A stretch of 64,000 nucleotides of DNA, taken from NCBI GenBank assembly GCA_050110875.1, contig CP188828.1:2046001-2110000 (forward strand), read 5' to 3'. The position numbers and the translations under genes were made by a program. How positions within the stretch are numbered: position 1 is the first letter of the stretch; every line of letters starts with the position of its first letter. The notes beneath the pieces are model-generated. The model did no database searches and was not told where the DNA came from. It saw only the letters and a list, made by a program, of their open reading frames with translations. Of the stretch, positions 49,579 to 57,791 are shown piece after piece. The stretch comes from Methyloligella sp050110875 (GTDB lineage Bacteria > Pseudomonadota > Alphaproteobacteria > Rhizobiales > Methyloligellaceae).

Positions 49579-51033
49579 ATGTCTTTGGTGCACAATACAG
49601 CCAACGAATATCTGAACTTCATCGACGGCCGATTTGCCAAGGCCGGCGACGAGACGATCGAGGTCTTCAACCCGGCAACCCAAGAGCTGCTGGCCAACGT
49701 TCCGGACAGCTCCGCCGATGTGGTGGACGAAGCCGTCCAGGCGGCACGCAAGGCCCAGCCGGCCTGGGAAAGGCTCCCCGCCATCGAACGCGCAGGCCAT
49801 CTGCGCGCCATCGCCGAACGCCTGCGGGCCCATGTCGAGGAGCTCGCTCAGATCATCACCCAGGAGCAGGGAAAGATCCTTCCCCTCGCCCGCGTGGAGG
49901 TGAACTTCACCGCCGATTATCTCGACTACATGGCCGAATGGGCGCGGCGCATCGAAGGCGAGATCATCCCCAGCGACCGCCAGGGCGAGAGCATCTTCCT
50001 GCTGCGCAAGGCGATCGGCGTCGTCGCCGGCATCCTGCCGTGGAACTTTCCCTTCTTCCTCATCGCCCGAAAGATGGCGCCGGCCCTGATCACCGGCAAC
50101 ACGGTCGTCATCAAGCCGAGCGAGGAGACCCCCCTCAACGCTTTCGCCTTCGCCAAGCTGGTCGCCGAGACGGAGCTGCCGGCAGGCGTGTTCAATCTCG
50201 TGAGCGGTACGGGTCCCAAATCCGGCGCCGCGCTCGCCTCCCATCGCGATATCGGCCTGGTGAGCTTCACGGGAAGCGTGCCGACCGGCAGCAGCATCAT
50301 GGAAGTCGCCTCCCGGAATCTCAGCCGGGTCAATCTCGAGCTCGGCGGCAAGGCGCCGGCCATCGTCCTGGCCGATGCCGATCTCGATCTGGCGGCTAAG
50401 GCCATCTACGATTCCCGCGTCATCAATACCGGCCAGGTCTGCAATTGCGCCGAGCGGGTCTACGTTCATCACGACGTGGCCAATGCCTTCATCGATCGCA
50501 TCTCGGAACTGATGCGCGGCACCCGCTATGGCGACCCCATGGCCGATCCGGATCTGCAGATGGGCCCGCTGATCAACGAGGCGGGTCTGACCAAGGTCGC
50601 GGAAATGGTCAAAACGGCGAGCCAGCAAGGCGGTGAGGTGGTTACCGGCGGCGCGATCGCCAATCGGGAACGCGGCTATCACTACGAGCCGACCGTCATC
50701 GCCGACTGCAAGGCGGACATGGAGATCATGCGCAAGGAGATCTTCGGTCCGGTCCTGCCCATCCAGACGGTGGATAGCGTCGAAGAGGCGATCGCCTTCG
50801 CCAACGATTCCGAATACGGGCTGACCTCTTCGATCTACACCAACGATCTCAACACGGCGATGCGCGCCGTGCGCGACTTGCAATTCGGCGAGACCTACAT
50901 CAACCGCGAGAACTTCGAGGCGATGCAGGGCTTCCACGCCGGAAGGCGGAAATCCGGCATCGGCGGCGCCGACGGCAAGCACGGTCTCTACGAGTATACC
51001 GAGACCCAGGTGGTCTACCTGCAACACGGCTAG
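49579..51033 (+). CDS. aldA: AldA-type aldehyde dehydrogenase (lactaldehyde/glycolaldehyde)
   Basis: The 484-residue protein closely resembles E. coli AldA over its length: EVNFTADYLDYMAEWARRIEGEII, GILPWNFPFFLIARKMAPALITGNTVVIKPSE, catalytic Glu in LELGGKAPAIVLADADLDLA, catalytic Cys in SRVINTGQVCNCAERVYV and the C-terminal FGETYINRENFEAMQGFHAG with GIGGADGKHGLYEY. AldA oxidises lactaldehyde to lactate and glycolaldehyde to glycolate with NAD. AGGGAGG precedes the ATG. No own sigma-54 promoter is seen, so it may be read from the channel-gene promoter. Confidence 0.93.
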   Translation: MSLVHNTANEYLNFIDGRFAKAGDETIEVFNPATQELLANVPDSSADVVDEAVQAARKAQPAWERLPAIERAGHLRAIAERLRAHVEELAQIITQEQGKILPLARVEVNFTADYLDYMAEWARRIEGEIIPSDRQGESIFLLRKAIGVVAGILPWNFPFFLIARKMAPALITGNTVVIKPSEETPLNAFAFAKLVAETELPAGVFNLVSGTGPKSGAALASHRDIGLVSFTGSVPTGSSIMEVASRNLSRVNLELGGKAPAIVLADADLDLAAKAIYDSRVINTGQVCNCAERVYVHHDVANAFIDRISELMRGTRYGDPMADPDLQMGPLINEAGLTKVAEMVKTASQQGGEVVTGGAIANRERGYHYEPTVIADCKADMEIMRKEIFGPVLPIQTVDSVEEAIAFANDSEYGLTSSIYTNDLNTAMRAVRDLQFGETYINRENFEAMQGFHAGRRKSGIGGADGKHGLYEYTETQVVYLQHG

Positions 51034-51044
51034 GTGGACGGGGA

Positions 51045-51068
51045 AGACGGCCGCAACCGCGGCCGTCT
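51045..51068 (+). other. Perfect hairpin after aldA
   Basis: AGACGGCCGC and GCGGCCGTCT form a 10-pair stem with an AACC loop. No T-run follows, so it may end aldA transcripts weakly or by other means. Confidence 0.65.
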
Positions 51069-51077
51069 CACGCTCCC

Positions 51078-51126
51078 GTGTGACGCCACCCGCCGATGTG
51101 ACACGTCCGCGTGACACTCCGTGTGA
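51078..51126. promoter_or_regulatory. Candidate activator sites upstream of the Rieske/PQQ promoter
   Basis: GTGTGACG (51078), ATGTGACACGT (51096), CGTGACAC (51110) and GTGTGA (51121) lie 75-123 bases before the -24 box. The last two form a near dyad (GTGACAC, three bases, GTGTGA). The same motif occurs before the other sigma-54 promoter. Confidence 0.6.
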
Positions 51127-51200
51127 AATCGTCGGGAGCGAATGCGTGTCGGATCGCCAGTTACGCAACTAACGCCTTGATTTACCAAACTTAACGTCTG

Positions 51201-51216
51201 TGGCACGTGACTTGCT
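51201..51216 (+). promoter_or_regulatory. Sigma-54 (-24/-12) promoter of the Rieske/PQQ operon
   Basis: TGGCAC, five bases, TTGCT is a perfect match to TGGCAC-N5-TTGCW. It is 150 bases before the Rieske gene start. Confidence 0.88.
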
Positions 51217-51366
51217 ACCTAAGCGTCATAAAACAGCTCGCGGAAGATCCTACCTCGGCGGGGGCGAACAGAGCCCGTGCTATTCCAGGGACCTTCGTAG
51301 AGCTCCGAAGCTGTCGAACCGGGCACGGCCGGCGGTCTCGGGAATAAGAGTTGGAGGAAACGAACG

Positions 51367-51969
51367 GTGAGTGAGAAGAGAAAGGCTGCGGGCGGGAACC
51401 CGCAGGACCATGGCGTCGATTGCTGTCGGCGCAGTCTGATGATCGGAGCCCTGACGATGGCTGTCGCGCCGCTGGGCGCCTCGGTCGGACGGGCGGACGA
51501 TGCGAGCAGCATGCTGCCCCAAATCGGCGACACCCTGGTCTATCTGACCGGCGGCCCCAGAGACGAGATCATCGATCCTGCGCAGATCAAGGTCGGCGAG
51601 GAACCGAAGCTCGCCTATCCGATGGATCCCAAGACCAAGACGGTCCGCAACGGCTCGCGTCTCAACCTGCTGGTGGTTTCCCGTCTGGCGCCCGACGAGG
51701 TCGAGGACGACACCAAGCCCCTCGCGGCCAACGATGTCGTCGCCTACTCGGCCGTCTGCACCCACAACGGCTGTGTCATCTCAGCCATCAACGACACCCA
51801 ACACGAGTTTGTCTGCAATTGCCACGGATCGACATTCGATGCGGGCAATCGCGGCGCCATTGTCGAAGGGCCGGCAACCCGACGACTGGCCATCCTTCCT
51901 CTCAAAGAGGGGGCTGGCGAACTGACGGTGGCGGCCGATTTCATCGGTCGGCTGGGTCCACCGCGATAG
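51367..51969 (+). CDS. Tat-exported Rieske [2Fe-2S] protein
   Basis: A GTG start follows GTTGGAGGAAACGAACG. The 200-residue protein has a Tat leader (CCRRSLMIGALTMAVAPLGAS) and a Rieske domain: AYSAVCTHNGCVISAIN and FVCNCHGSTFDAGNRG. Both cluster Cys/His pairs and both bc1-type disulfide cysteines are there (CTHxGC and CxCHGS); the Tyr of bc1 Rieske (SxY) is Phe, a change that lowers potential in bc1. It is 65 bases before the PQQ dehydrogenase gene, so it may carry electrons from that enzyme in the periplasm instead of the usual cytochrome c. No cytochrome c gene is near. Confidence 0.9.
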   Translation: MSEKRKAAGGNPQDHGVDCCRRSLMIGALTMAVAPLGASVGRADDASSMLPQIGDTLVYLTGGPRDEIIDPAQIKVGEEPKLAYPMDPKTKTVRNGSRLNLLVVSRLAPDEVEDDTKPLAANDVVAYSAVCTHNGCVISAINDTQHEFVCNCHGSTFDAGNRGAIVEGPATRRLAILPLKEGAGELTVAADFIGRLGPPR

Positions 51970-52034
51970 CAAAAGAGGGGGGCCAAAAATCTCCTCCCCA
52001 ACAATGCCAAAACGGAAACGCCAAGGAGAAACCA

Positions 52035-53777
52035 ATGAAGACGCTGACCTACGCAGCATTGCTAGCGATAGCAATGGTCCCGTCGGCATACGCCGCGGTC
52101 GGGCCGGGGGACTACGAACCCGTCACTGACGAGCGGCTCGCCAATCCCGAGCCGGCAAACTGGCTGATGACGAAAGGCAACTACGCCGGCTGGAGCTATA
52201 CGCCTCTCGATCAGATCACGGCCGAGAACGTATCGGAGCTGCGCCCCGTCTGGTCCGCCGCCACGGGCATGGACAAGGGGCACGAGGCCCCCGCTATCGT
52301 CAACGGACGCTACATGTTCGTTGCAACGCCGGAAAACCAAGTCCTCGCCTTCGACGCCAAGACCGGCCGCACCTTGTGGCGCTATAAGCGCGAGCTTCCC
52401 GAGGGCTTCGGCGCGCTCCACATGACCAATCGCGGCGTCGCGCTCTGGGGCGACAAGGTCTACGCCGCCAGCATCGACTGCATGCTCCAGGCCCTCGATG
52501 CAAAGACCGGCAAGCTGATCTGGGAAGCGGAAGTCTGCGACTGGCAGACCGAGAGCGCCTACATCACCTCCGCGCCCTTGGTGGTGAAAGGTCAGGTCAT
52601 CGTCGGCCCGTCCGGCGGCGAGTTCGGCGTGCGCGGCTTCATCAAGGCCTTCGACGCTGAGACCGGCAAGGAGCTCTGGACCACCTACAGCGTTCCGGCA
52701 CCGGGCGAGGCTGGCCACGATACCTGGCCGCAAGACGGCAAATGGAAAGACGCCTGGAAAGACGGCGGCGGCACCATGTGGATGCCCGGCAATTACGACG
52801 TCAAGAACGACATCATCTATTGGGGCGTCGGCAACGGTGCCCCGTGGCCCGGCGATCAGCGTCCCGGCGACAATCTCTATCTGACTTCGGTTCTGTCCAT
52901 CAATCCGGACGACGGCGAGATCGAGGGCCACTTCCAGTATCACTGGAACGACTCTTGGGACTGGGCCGCCATGAACGCACCGTCTCTGGTCGAGTTCGAG
53001 AAGGACGGCAAGAAGGTCTCCGGCCTGATCTCGGCCCAGCGGAACGGCTATCTCTACTGGCTCGACCGGAAGCCCGACGGCGAGATCGCCTTCGACCACG
53101 CCGTGCCGTATGTGAAGAATACCGTCTTCAAGAGCCTCGACCCGGAGACCGGCCGTCCGACCTACAACGAGGAGACCAAGGTCGGCACCGGCAAGACCGC
53201 CACCTACTGCCCGAGCCTCTGGGGCGGCAAGGACTGGTTCTACCAGGCCTATAATCCGAAGACCCAGATGCTCTACATCCCGTTCAACGACAATCACTGC
53301 ATGACCCTGACCGGTCTGGTCCAGCCGATCATTCCCGGCCAGTGGTCCGCGGGCGTGGACATCAACAAGCTGGACCTGAAGGCCGACAAGGACTTCCCCT
53401 ATATCGGCGGCGTCCAGGCTTGGAACGTCAACGAGCGCGACGAGGTCTGGAAGGCGACCTATGCGGAGTCCTGGAACTTCGGATCGATCCTGACCACGGC
53501 GGGCGACCTCGTCTTCGTCGGTGGCACGAACGACCGCATGTTCCGCGCCTACGATGCGAAGTCGGGCGATCTGCTTTGGGAGTTCCCGACTCCGTCCGGC
53601 ATCATCTCGCCTCCGAGCAGCTTCGAGATCGACGGCAAGCAATACATTGCCGTGGTGTCCGGCTATGGCGTCGATGCCCAGTGGATCCAGGGCAAGATGG
53701 CCAAGCAGGCCGGCTGGGAAGAATCCGTCCCGGAAGGCGGATCGGTCTGGGTGTTCGCCCTGCCCGACGACAAATAA
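52035..53777 (+). CDS. Periplasmic PQQ-dependent alcohol dehydrogenase (quinoprotein)
   Basis: AAGGAGAAACC precedes the ATG at 52035, giving 580 residues with signal peptide MKTLTYAALLAIAMVPSAYA. It is an eight-bladed propeller of the methanol/ethanol dehydrogenase group with repeated AxDAxTGxxLW motifs. Likely metal and catalytic residues by motif: Glu196 (GGEFGVRG), Asn267 (GVGNGAPW) and Asp309 (NDSWDWAAM). Position 311, two after the catalytic Asp, is Ala as in calcium-type enzymes, not Asp as in lanthanide-type (XoxF). The adjacent-cysteine pair of methanol dehydrogenase is absent (GALHMTNRGVALW). There is no heme domain, so an external acceptor is needed. The pqq biosynthesis genes are not in the window. 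Confidence 0.92.
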   Translation: MKTLTYAALLAIAMVPSAYAAVGPGDYEPVTDERLANPEPANWLMTKGNYAGWSYTPLDQITAENVSELRPVWSAATGMDKGHEAPAIVNGRYMFVATPENQVLAFDAKTGRTLWRYKRELPEGFGALHMTNRGVALWGDKVYAASIDCMLQALDAKTGKLIWEAEVCDWQTESAYITSAPLVVKGQVIVGPSGGEFGVRGFIKAFDAETGKELWTTYSVPAPGEAGHDTWPQDGKWKDAWKDGGGTMWMPGNYDVKNDIIYWGVGNGAPWPGDQRPGDNLYLTSVLSINPDDGEIEGHFQYHWNDSWDWAAMNAPSLVEFEKDGKKVSGLISAQRNGYLYWLDRKPDGEIAFDHAVPYVKNTVFKSLDPETGRPTYNEETKVGTGKTATYCPSLWGGKDWFYQAYNPKTQMLYIPFNDNHCMTLTGLVQPIIPGQWSAGVDINKLDLKADKDFPYIGGVQAWNVNERDEVWKATYAESWNFGSILTTAGDLVFVGGTNDRMFRAYDAKSGDLLWEFPTPSGIISPPSSFEIDGKQYIAVVSGYGVDAQWIQGKMAKQAGWEESVPEGGSVWVFALPDDK

Positions 53778-53802
53778 TCCGATCAATCTTCGCGTAAACT
53801 TC

Positions 53803-53838
53803 GGCCTCCCCGGCTTCATCGCCGGGGAGGCCTTTTTT
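53803..53838 (+). terminator. Rho-independent terminator after the PQQ dehydrogenase
   Basis: GGCCTCCCCGGC and GCCGGGGAGGCC form a perfect 12-pair stem with a six-base loop, followed by six T. Confidence 0.95.
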
Positions 53839-53942
53839 ATGAGGATTGCCGAACGGCCACGCCAAAGCGCCGCAAGAAAATCGCCAAAGACCTGTCGCGA
53901 ACGGACCGCCGTTCATGCGGCCGTTTCAGCGATGCGACAGGC

Positions 53943-55931
53943 TTATTCGGGACGCTTGATATTCTGGCGCTTGAGCCAGCGATAGAGCGTCTGGCGGCTC
54001 ACCCTCAATTCGCATGCCGCATCGGAGATGCACCATTGGTTGCGCTCCAGCACCTCGAGCAGGTTCGACGCGCTGGAGGAATTGCTCTTGGGCGTCTGGC
54101 CCAGCTTCTCCGGCTCCAGATCGAGCCATTGCGGCAGCCGGTCGGGCCCGATCTCGTCTTCTGTCGTGCAGGCCAGGGCATAGCGCATGACAAGACGCAG
54201 CTCCCGCATATTGCCCGGCCAAGCTTGCGCGAGCAGGATCTCCAGCGCCGCATCGGACAAGCGCGGCGGCGACACGAATTCCATCTGAGCCGCTTCGATC
54301 GCCAAGGCCCCTTGAATGACCTCCGCCTTGTCGGCCCGGTCTCGCAAAGGAGGCAGCTCCAGACGAATGCCGGCGATCCGATAATAGAGATCCTCGCGGA
54401 ACCGGCCGTCGGCGGCCATCTCGGGCAGATCCCGGTGGGTGGCGCAAATCACGTTGAAATCGACCTTGATCGGTTTGGCCGTCCCGAGCGGCACGACCTC
54501 GCCCTGCGCCAGCACGCGCAACAGACGGGTCTGCAAGCCGAGCGGCATGTCGCCGATCTCGTCCAGGAACAGCGTGCCGCCATTCGCCTCCGCGATCCGT
54601 CCTTTGCGTCCGCCCTTGCGGGCACCGGTGAAGGTGCCGGCCTCGTAGCCGAACAGCTCGCTCTCGATCAGATTTTCAGGAATGGAGGAGCAATCGATCA
54701 CGACGAAAGGATTGTCCGAGCGTCCGCCGGCCTCGTGAATGCCGCGGGCGAACTCCTCCTTACCCGTCCCGGTCTCGCCCTGGAGCAGGATCGGCAAGCG
54801 CTTGTCGACCAGCTTCCGCACCGTGCGGACATGATCCCGCATGACGAGATCGCCGCCGGCAAGCGTGTCGAGCCCCAGATGATCCCGCTCCACCGTCGCC
54901 GGAACCTTCGCCTCCTGGCGAAGCGTCGGAGCCTTGATCGGTTTGGACATGCCGCGCCGACCCTTCGGCGTCATCATGCTGGCAAAGCACGGCTGCCCCG
55001 TGCCCTTCAGATGCGCGATGCCGATCCGCTCGACGAAGGCATCGGCATGATGCACGCCGGCATCCTGCCAGCTGATCTCCATGAAGCCGGAGAGCGGACT
55101 GCCGATAATGCGCTGCCGGTCGAGCATCGGCAGATCGATGCTATGACCGCCATAGACCTCGATGGGGCAACCGTCGTCGCCCAAGGCCAGCATCAGCCCG
55201 ACCCCCTCCTGCGCCCGGGCGAGACCCGCCTCGACCCGCAGGATGGTGCGATCGCGATTGCGCTCCAGAAAATAGCTGCGCTCGATATGGCGCGCCGTCC
55301 TCACCACCAAGTCCAGCACGAAGAACTGCATTTCATGGGGCAGATCGGCAACCGACGATGCATCGAGCGAGGCGATCACCTCCCCTTCCGCATCGAAGAT
55401 CGGCGCGGCCGTGCAGGTCAGCCCCGCATAGGTCGGAAAGAAATGCTGCCCCCGATGGATGGTCACCGGCGAGCGGGTCGCCAGCGAGGTTCCGATTCCG
55501 TTCGTGCCGGCATGATCCTCGCCCCAGAGCGCGCCGGTGCAAACCCCCATGCGGCGCATCGTCTTGTCGGGCGGCGCATCGCCCAGAACGTCGAGCGCGA
55601 TGCCGTTCGGGTCCGACAGGATGATCACATAGGGGGAAGAAGCCAGCCGTCCCAGAAGCCGCTCGATATGCGGCCGCGCCACATGGCTCAGCAGATCGAG
55701 AGGATCGGCCGCGCTCTTGAACTCGGGCGCGGTGACGATCTCCGGCCCCTTGTGCCGGCTGCGGTCGAGCTTGTGTTCGCTGACGCATCTCTCCCAAGAC
55801 GATTCGATGAGATGCGCATAGCGGTGGCTGGGCAGAGCCTCATACTGCATCTGCCCGTCGTCGAAATTGCCGGCACAGGCGAGATCTCTCGACCCGCCAG
55901 GCTCGGTTTTCTTGGTTTCTATTCCATCCAT
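53943..55931 (-). CDS. Sigma-54-dependent activator, AcoR-like
   Basis: The 662-residue protein has an N-terminal sensing part with a GAF-like domain (about 90-230; PYVIILSDPNGIALDVLGDAP, then GALWGEDHAGTNGIGTSLA, HFFPTYAGLTCTAAPIFD as in AcoR), an AAA+ domain with Walker A LLQGETGTGKEEFARGIHEA, Walker B GGTLFLDEIGDM and the sigma-54 contact loop GTFTGA (usual GAFTGA), and a C-terminal Fis-type helix-turn-helix (ACELRVSRQTLYRWLKRQNI). AcoR-type proteins activate acetoin or alcohol genes. It lies just after the PQQ dehydrogenase on the other strand and is the likely activator of the two sigma-54 promoters seen nearby. Confidence 0.93.
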   Translation of the reverse strand: MDGIETKKTEPGGSRDLACAGNFDDGQMQYEALPSHRYAHLIESSWERCVSEHKLDRSRHKGPEIVTAPEFKSAADPLDLLSHVARPHIERLLGRLASSPYVIILSDPNGIALDVLGDAPPDKTMRRMGVCTGALWGEDHAGTNGIGTSLATRSPVTIHRGQHFFPTYAGLTCTAAPIFDAEGEVIASLDASSVADLPHEMQFFVLDLVVRTARHIERSYFLERNRDRTILRVEAGLARAQEGVGLMLALGDDGCPIEVYGGHSIDLPMLDRQRIIGSPLSGFMEISWQDAGVHHADAFVERIGIAHLKGTGQPCFASMMTPKGRRGMSKPIKAPTLRQEAKVPATVERDHLGLDTLAGGDLVMRDHVRTVRKLVDKRLPILLQGETGTGKEEFARGIHEAGGRSDNPFVVIDCSSIPENLIESELFGYEAGTFTGARKGGRKGRIAEANGGTLFLDEIGDMPLGLQTRLLRVLAQGEVVPLGTAKPIKVDFNVICATHRDLPEMAADGRFREDLYYRIAGIRLELPPLRDRADKAEVIQGALAIEAAQMEFVSPPRLSDAALEILLAQAWPGNMRELRLVMRYALACTTEDEIGPDRLPQWLDLEPEKLGQTPKSNSSSASNLLEVLERNQWCISDAACELRVSRQTLYRWLKRQNIKRPE

Positions 55932-55984
55932 TCCGCCCCTCCCTAGGATCTTGCATTTGTTCGATCGGGCGTTTGTTTGTTTCG

Positions 55985-56746
55985 TTACCTCGCGAGATAG
56001 TCGTTTCTATCGACGCGTAGGAGCGATGCCTGGAGCCGCATATCGTCCCGGCGGATGGCCTCTACACTCTCAAAAGTAAACCGGACGTGCTCCGCTGCCG
56101 CAAGCTCTGCAGCCTTCGGATCGCCCGCGAGCACCGCATTCGCGATTGCGATATGCTGGGCAAGCAACTTCCGGCGTACATCGCTGCGCTGATACAACTG
56201 CTGGCGGCTATAGAAGATGTTGCTGCGCAGCAGCTCTACCAGCGCCCGCATGAAATGGAGCAGGACGGCGTTGTGCGCCGCCTCGTAGATCAACAGATGC
56301 AGATCGACATCGGCCTGCGATTCCTGCTCCGGATCCTCCAGCGCATGCGCCTTCTTCATCCGTGCGATGCAATCCTTGATCGCCTGGCGGTCGATATCGG
56401 AGGCGCGGCTCGCGGCGTAGCGCGCCGCTTGCGCCTCGATCATCTCTCGGAATTCGAAATAGTCCTTGGTGACCTCGGCATTGTCTTCCAGCAGCGAGGC
56501 CAGCGGCTTCAGTAGGGGCGAGAGGAACTGCGCCACGAAAGTGCCGCCCCGCGACCGGGTCAGCAATCCGCGCTGGACGAGCGTCTCGATGGCGTCGCGC
56601 AAGGACGGCCGTGACACGTCGAGCTTCTCGGCGAGTTCCCGCTCCGGCGTCAGCCGCTCGCCCGGACGCAGCACGCCCTGCAGGATCAGCTTCTCGATGT
56701 GATCGGCGATTGCCTGGGCAATCTTCGGCTGCCGTATGGGTTCCAT
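55985..56746 (-). CDS. FadR/GntR-family regulator (lactate utilisation type)
   Basis: The 253-residue protein has the GntR winged helix (IAQAIADHIEKLILQGVLRPGERLTPERELAEKLDVSRPSLRDAIETLVQRGLLTRSRGGTFV, residues 10-75) and an all-helical FCD ligand domain with metal-type residues (DVDLHLLIYEAAHN, LLAQHIAIANAVLAGD, AAEHVRF). Such proteins include LldR and PdhR, which sense lactate or pyruvate. It is divergent from lutABC and upstream of aceEF, so either ligand is possible. Repeated TTGGT/ACCAA elements in the intergenic region are its likely operators. Confidence 0.92.
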   Translation of the reverse strand: MEPIRQPKIAQAIADHIEKLILQGVLRPGERLTPERELAEKLDVSRPSLRDAIETLVQRGLLTRSRGGTFVAQFLSPLLKPLASLLEDNAEVTKDYFEFREMIEAQAARYAASRASDIDRQAIKDCIARMKKAHALEDPEQESQADVDLHLLIYEAAHNAVLLHFMRALVELLRSNIFYSRQQLYQRSDVRRKLLAQHIAIANAVLAGDPKAAELAAAEHVRFTFESVEAIRRDDMRLQASLLRVDRNDYLAR

Positions 56747-56837
56747 AGGACGGGTATCCCGATAAGCCGTTCAAGCATGTTCCCGCCGCGCACGCACGGG
56801 TGACCGTTTGTCGACACATGTCAATAGTGTTACAGAC

Positions 56838-56875
56838 TAGACCAACGATCAAGCTTGGTCTAATAATTTTACCAA
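56838..56875. promoter_or_regulatory. FadR/LldR-type operator cluster before lutA
   Basis: TAGACCAA and TTGGTCTA form perfect 8-base arms nine bases apart (56838-56862); a further ACCAA at 56871 repeats the half-site, so TTGGT and ACCAA alternate three times. GntR/FadR proteins bind TGGT-N-ACCA dyads, though usually with a shorter spacer. Confidence 0.6.
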
Positions 56876-56972
56876 TGCGCTTCGCCACGATCTTCGCGGT
56901 GCGCATTGCCGGTGACCTCCCGGCCTCAACCTTGTTCTTCCGTAGGCTGTGCGATCGGCCGGAGTCGAAGCC

Positions 56973-57791
56973 ATGACGAAAACCGAAAGCGCTCCTTCCG
57001 CCGAAAGGGGATCGCGAGATGGTCGCCATGAAACCCTTCGTGTCGGCCTTTTCGTGACCTGCATCGTCGATCTGTTCCGGCCCAATGTCGGCTTCGCCGC
57101 CGTCAAGCTGTTGGAGGATGCCGGCTGCCGCGTCGCCGTCCCGCCCCGGCAGGTCTGCTGCGGCCAGCCCGCTTACAACAATGGCGACGACGATGGCGCG
57201 CGCCGCATCGCCAAGCAGGTCATCGCGGCCTTCTCCGGCTTCGACTACGTGGTGGGCCCGTCCGGATCCTGCATGGCGACCATCCGCAAGGATTACCCCG
57301 AGATGTTCAAGGACGACGCAGAATGGCGGGATCGCGCAGTCGATCTCGCCGCGCGCAGCTTCGAGCTCATGTCCTTCCTCACCGATATCATGGGCGCTTA
57401 CCCGGCCCCGGTCTGCTTTCCCGGACGAGCCGCCTATCACGATAGCTGCTCGGGCCTGCGCAAGCTCGGCATCAAGGATCAGCCGCGCCGGCTTCTGTCC
57501 CAGGTCGAAGGGTTGACTCTGGCGGAGCTCCAGGACTGCGAGACATGCTGCGGCTTCGGCGGGACCTTCTGCGTCAAGTATCCGGAGATCTCCACCCATA
57601 TGGTCTCCGACAAGGTGGCCAATGTGGAGGCGGCCGAAGCCGACACTCTGCTCGGCGGCGATCTCGGTTGTCTGCTGAATATCGCCGGCCGCCTGAAACG
57701 TCTCGGCAAGCAAACCCGCGTCTTTCACGCCGCCGAAGTTCTAGCCGGCATGACGGATCTCGCCGGCATCGGCGATGCGGAGAAGAAGTGA
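56973..57791 (+). CDS. lutA: Lactate utilisation protein LutA ((Fe-S)-binding)
   Basis: The ATG at 56973 gives 272 residues. Both CCG domains are seen: RQVCCGQPAYNNGD (about residue 60) and LQDCETCCGFGGTFCVKYPEIS (about 190), each with cysteines for Fe-S or heterodisulfide-type chemistry, and RAAYHDSCSGLRKLGI between. LutABC oxidises L-lactate to pyruvate. The gene is divergent from a FadR-type regulator with an operator-like dyad between. Its stop overlaps lutB by one base. Confidence 0.94.
   Translation: MTKTESAPSAERGSRDGRHETLRVGLFVTCIVDLFRPNVGFAAVKLLEDAGCRVAVPPRQVCCGQPAYNNGDDDGARRIAKQVIAAFSGFDYVVGPSGSCMATIRKDYPEMFKDDAEWRDRAVDLAARSFELMSFLTDIMGAYPAPVCFPGRAAYHDSCSGLRKLGIKDQPRRLLSQVEGLTLAELQDCETCCGFGGTFCVKYPEISTHMVSDKVANVEAAEADTLLGGDLGCLLNIAGRLKRLGKQTRVFHAAEVLAGMTDLAGIGDAEKK

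Larger units (their letters stand above)
51034..51366. other. Control region, 333 bases, before the Rieske/PQQ genes
   Basis: No gene is seen. It contains a hairpin after aldA (51045-51068), activator-site repeats (51078-51126), a -24/-12 promoter (51201-51216) and a leader of about 140 bases to the Rieske gene. Confidence 0.6.

Noticed and set aside
52902..52904. Asn290 of the PQQ dehydrogenase read as a lost catalytic Asp
   Set aside because: Counting from the metal-binding Asn with methanol dehydrogenase as guide puts the catalytic Asp 42 residues on, at Asp309, which is present.
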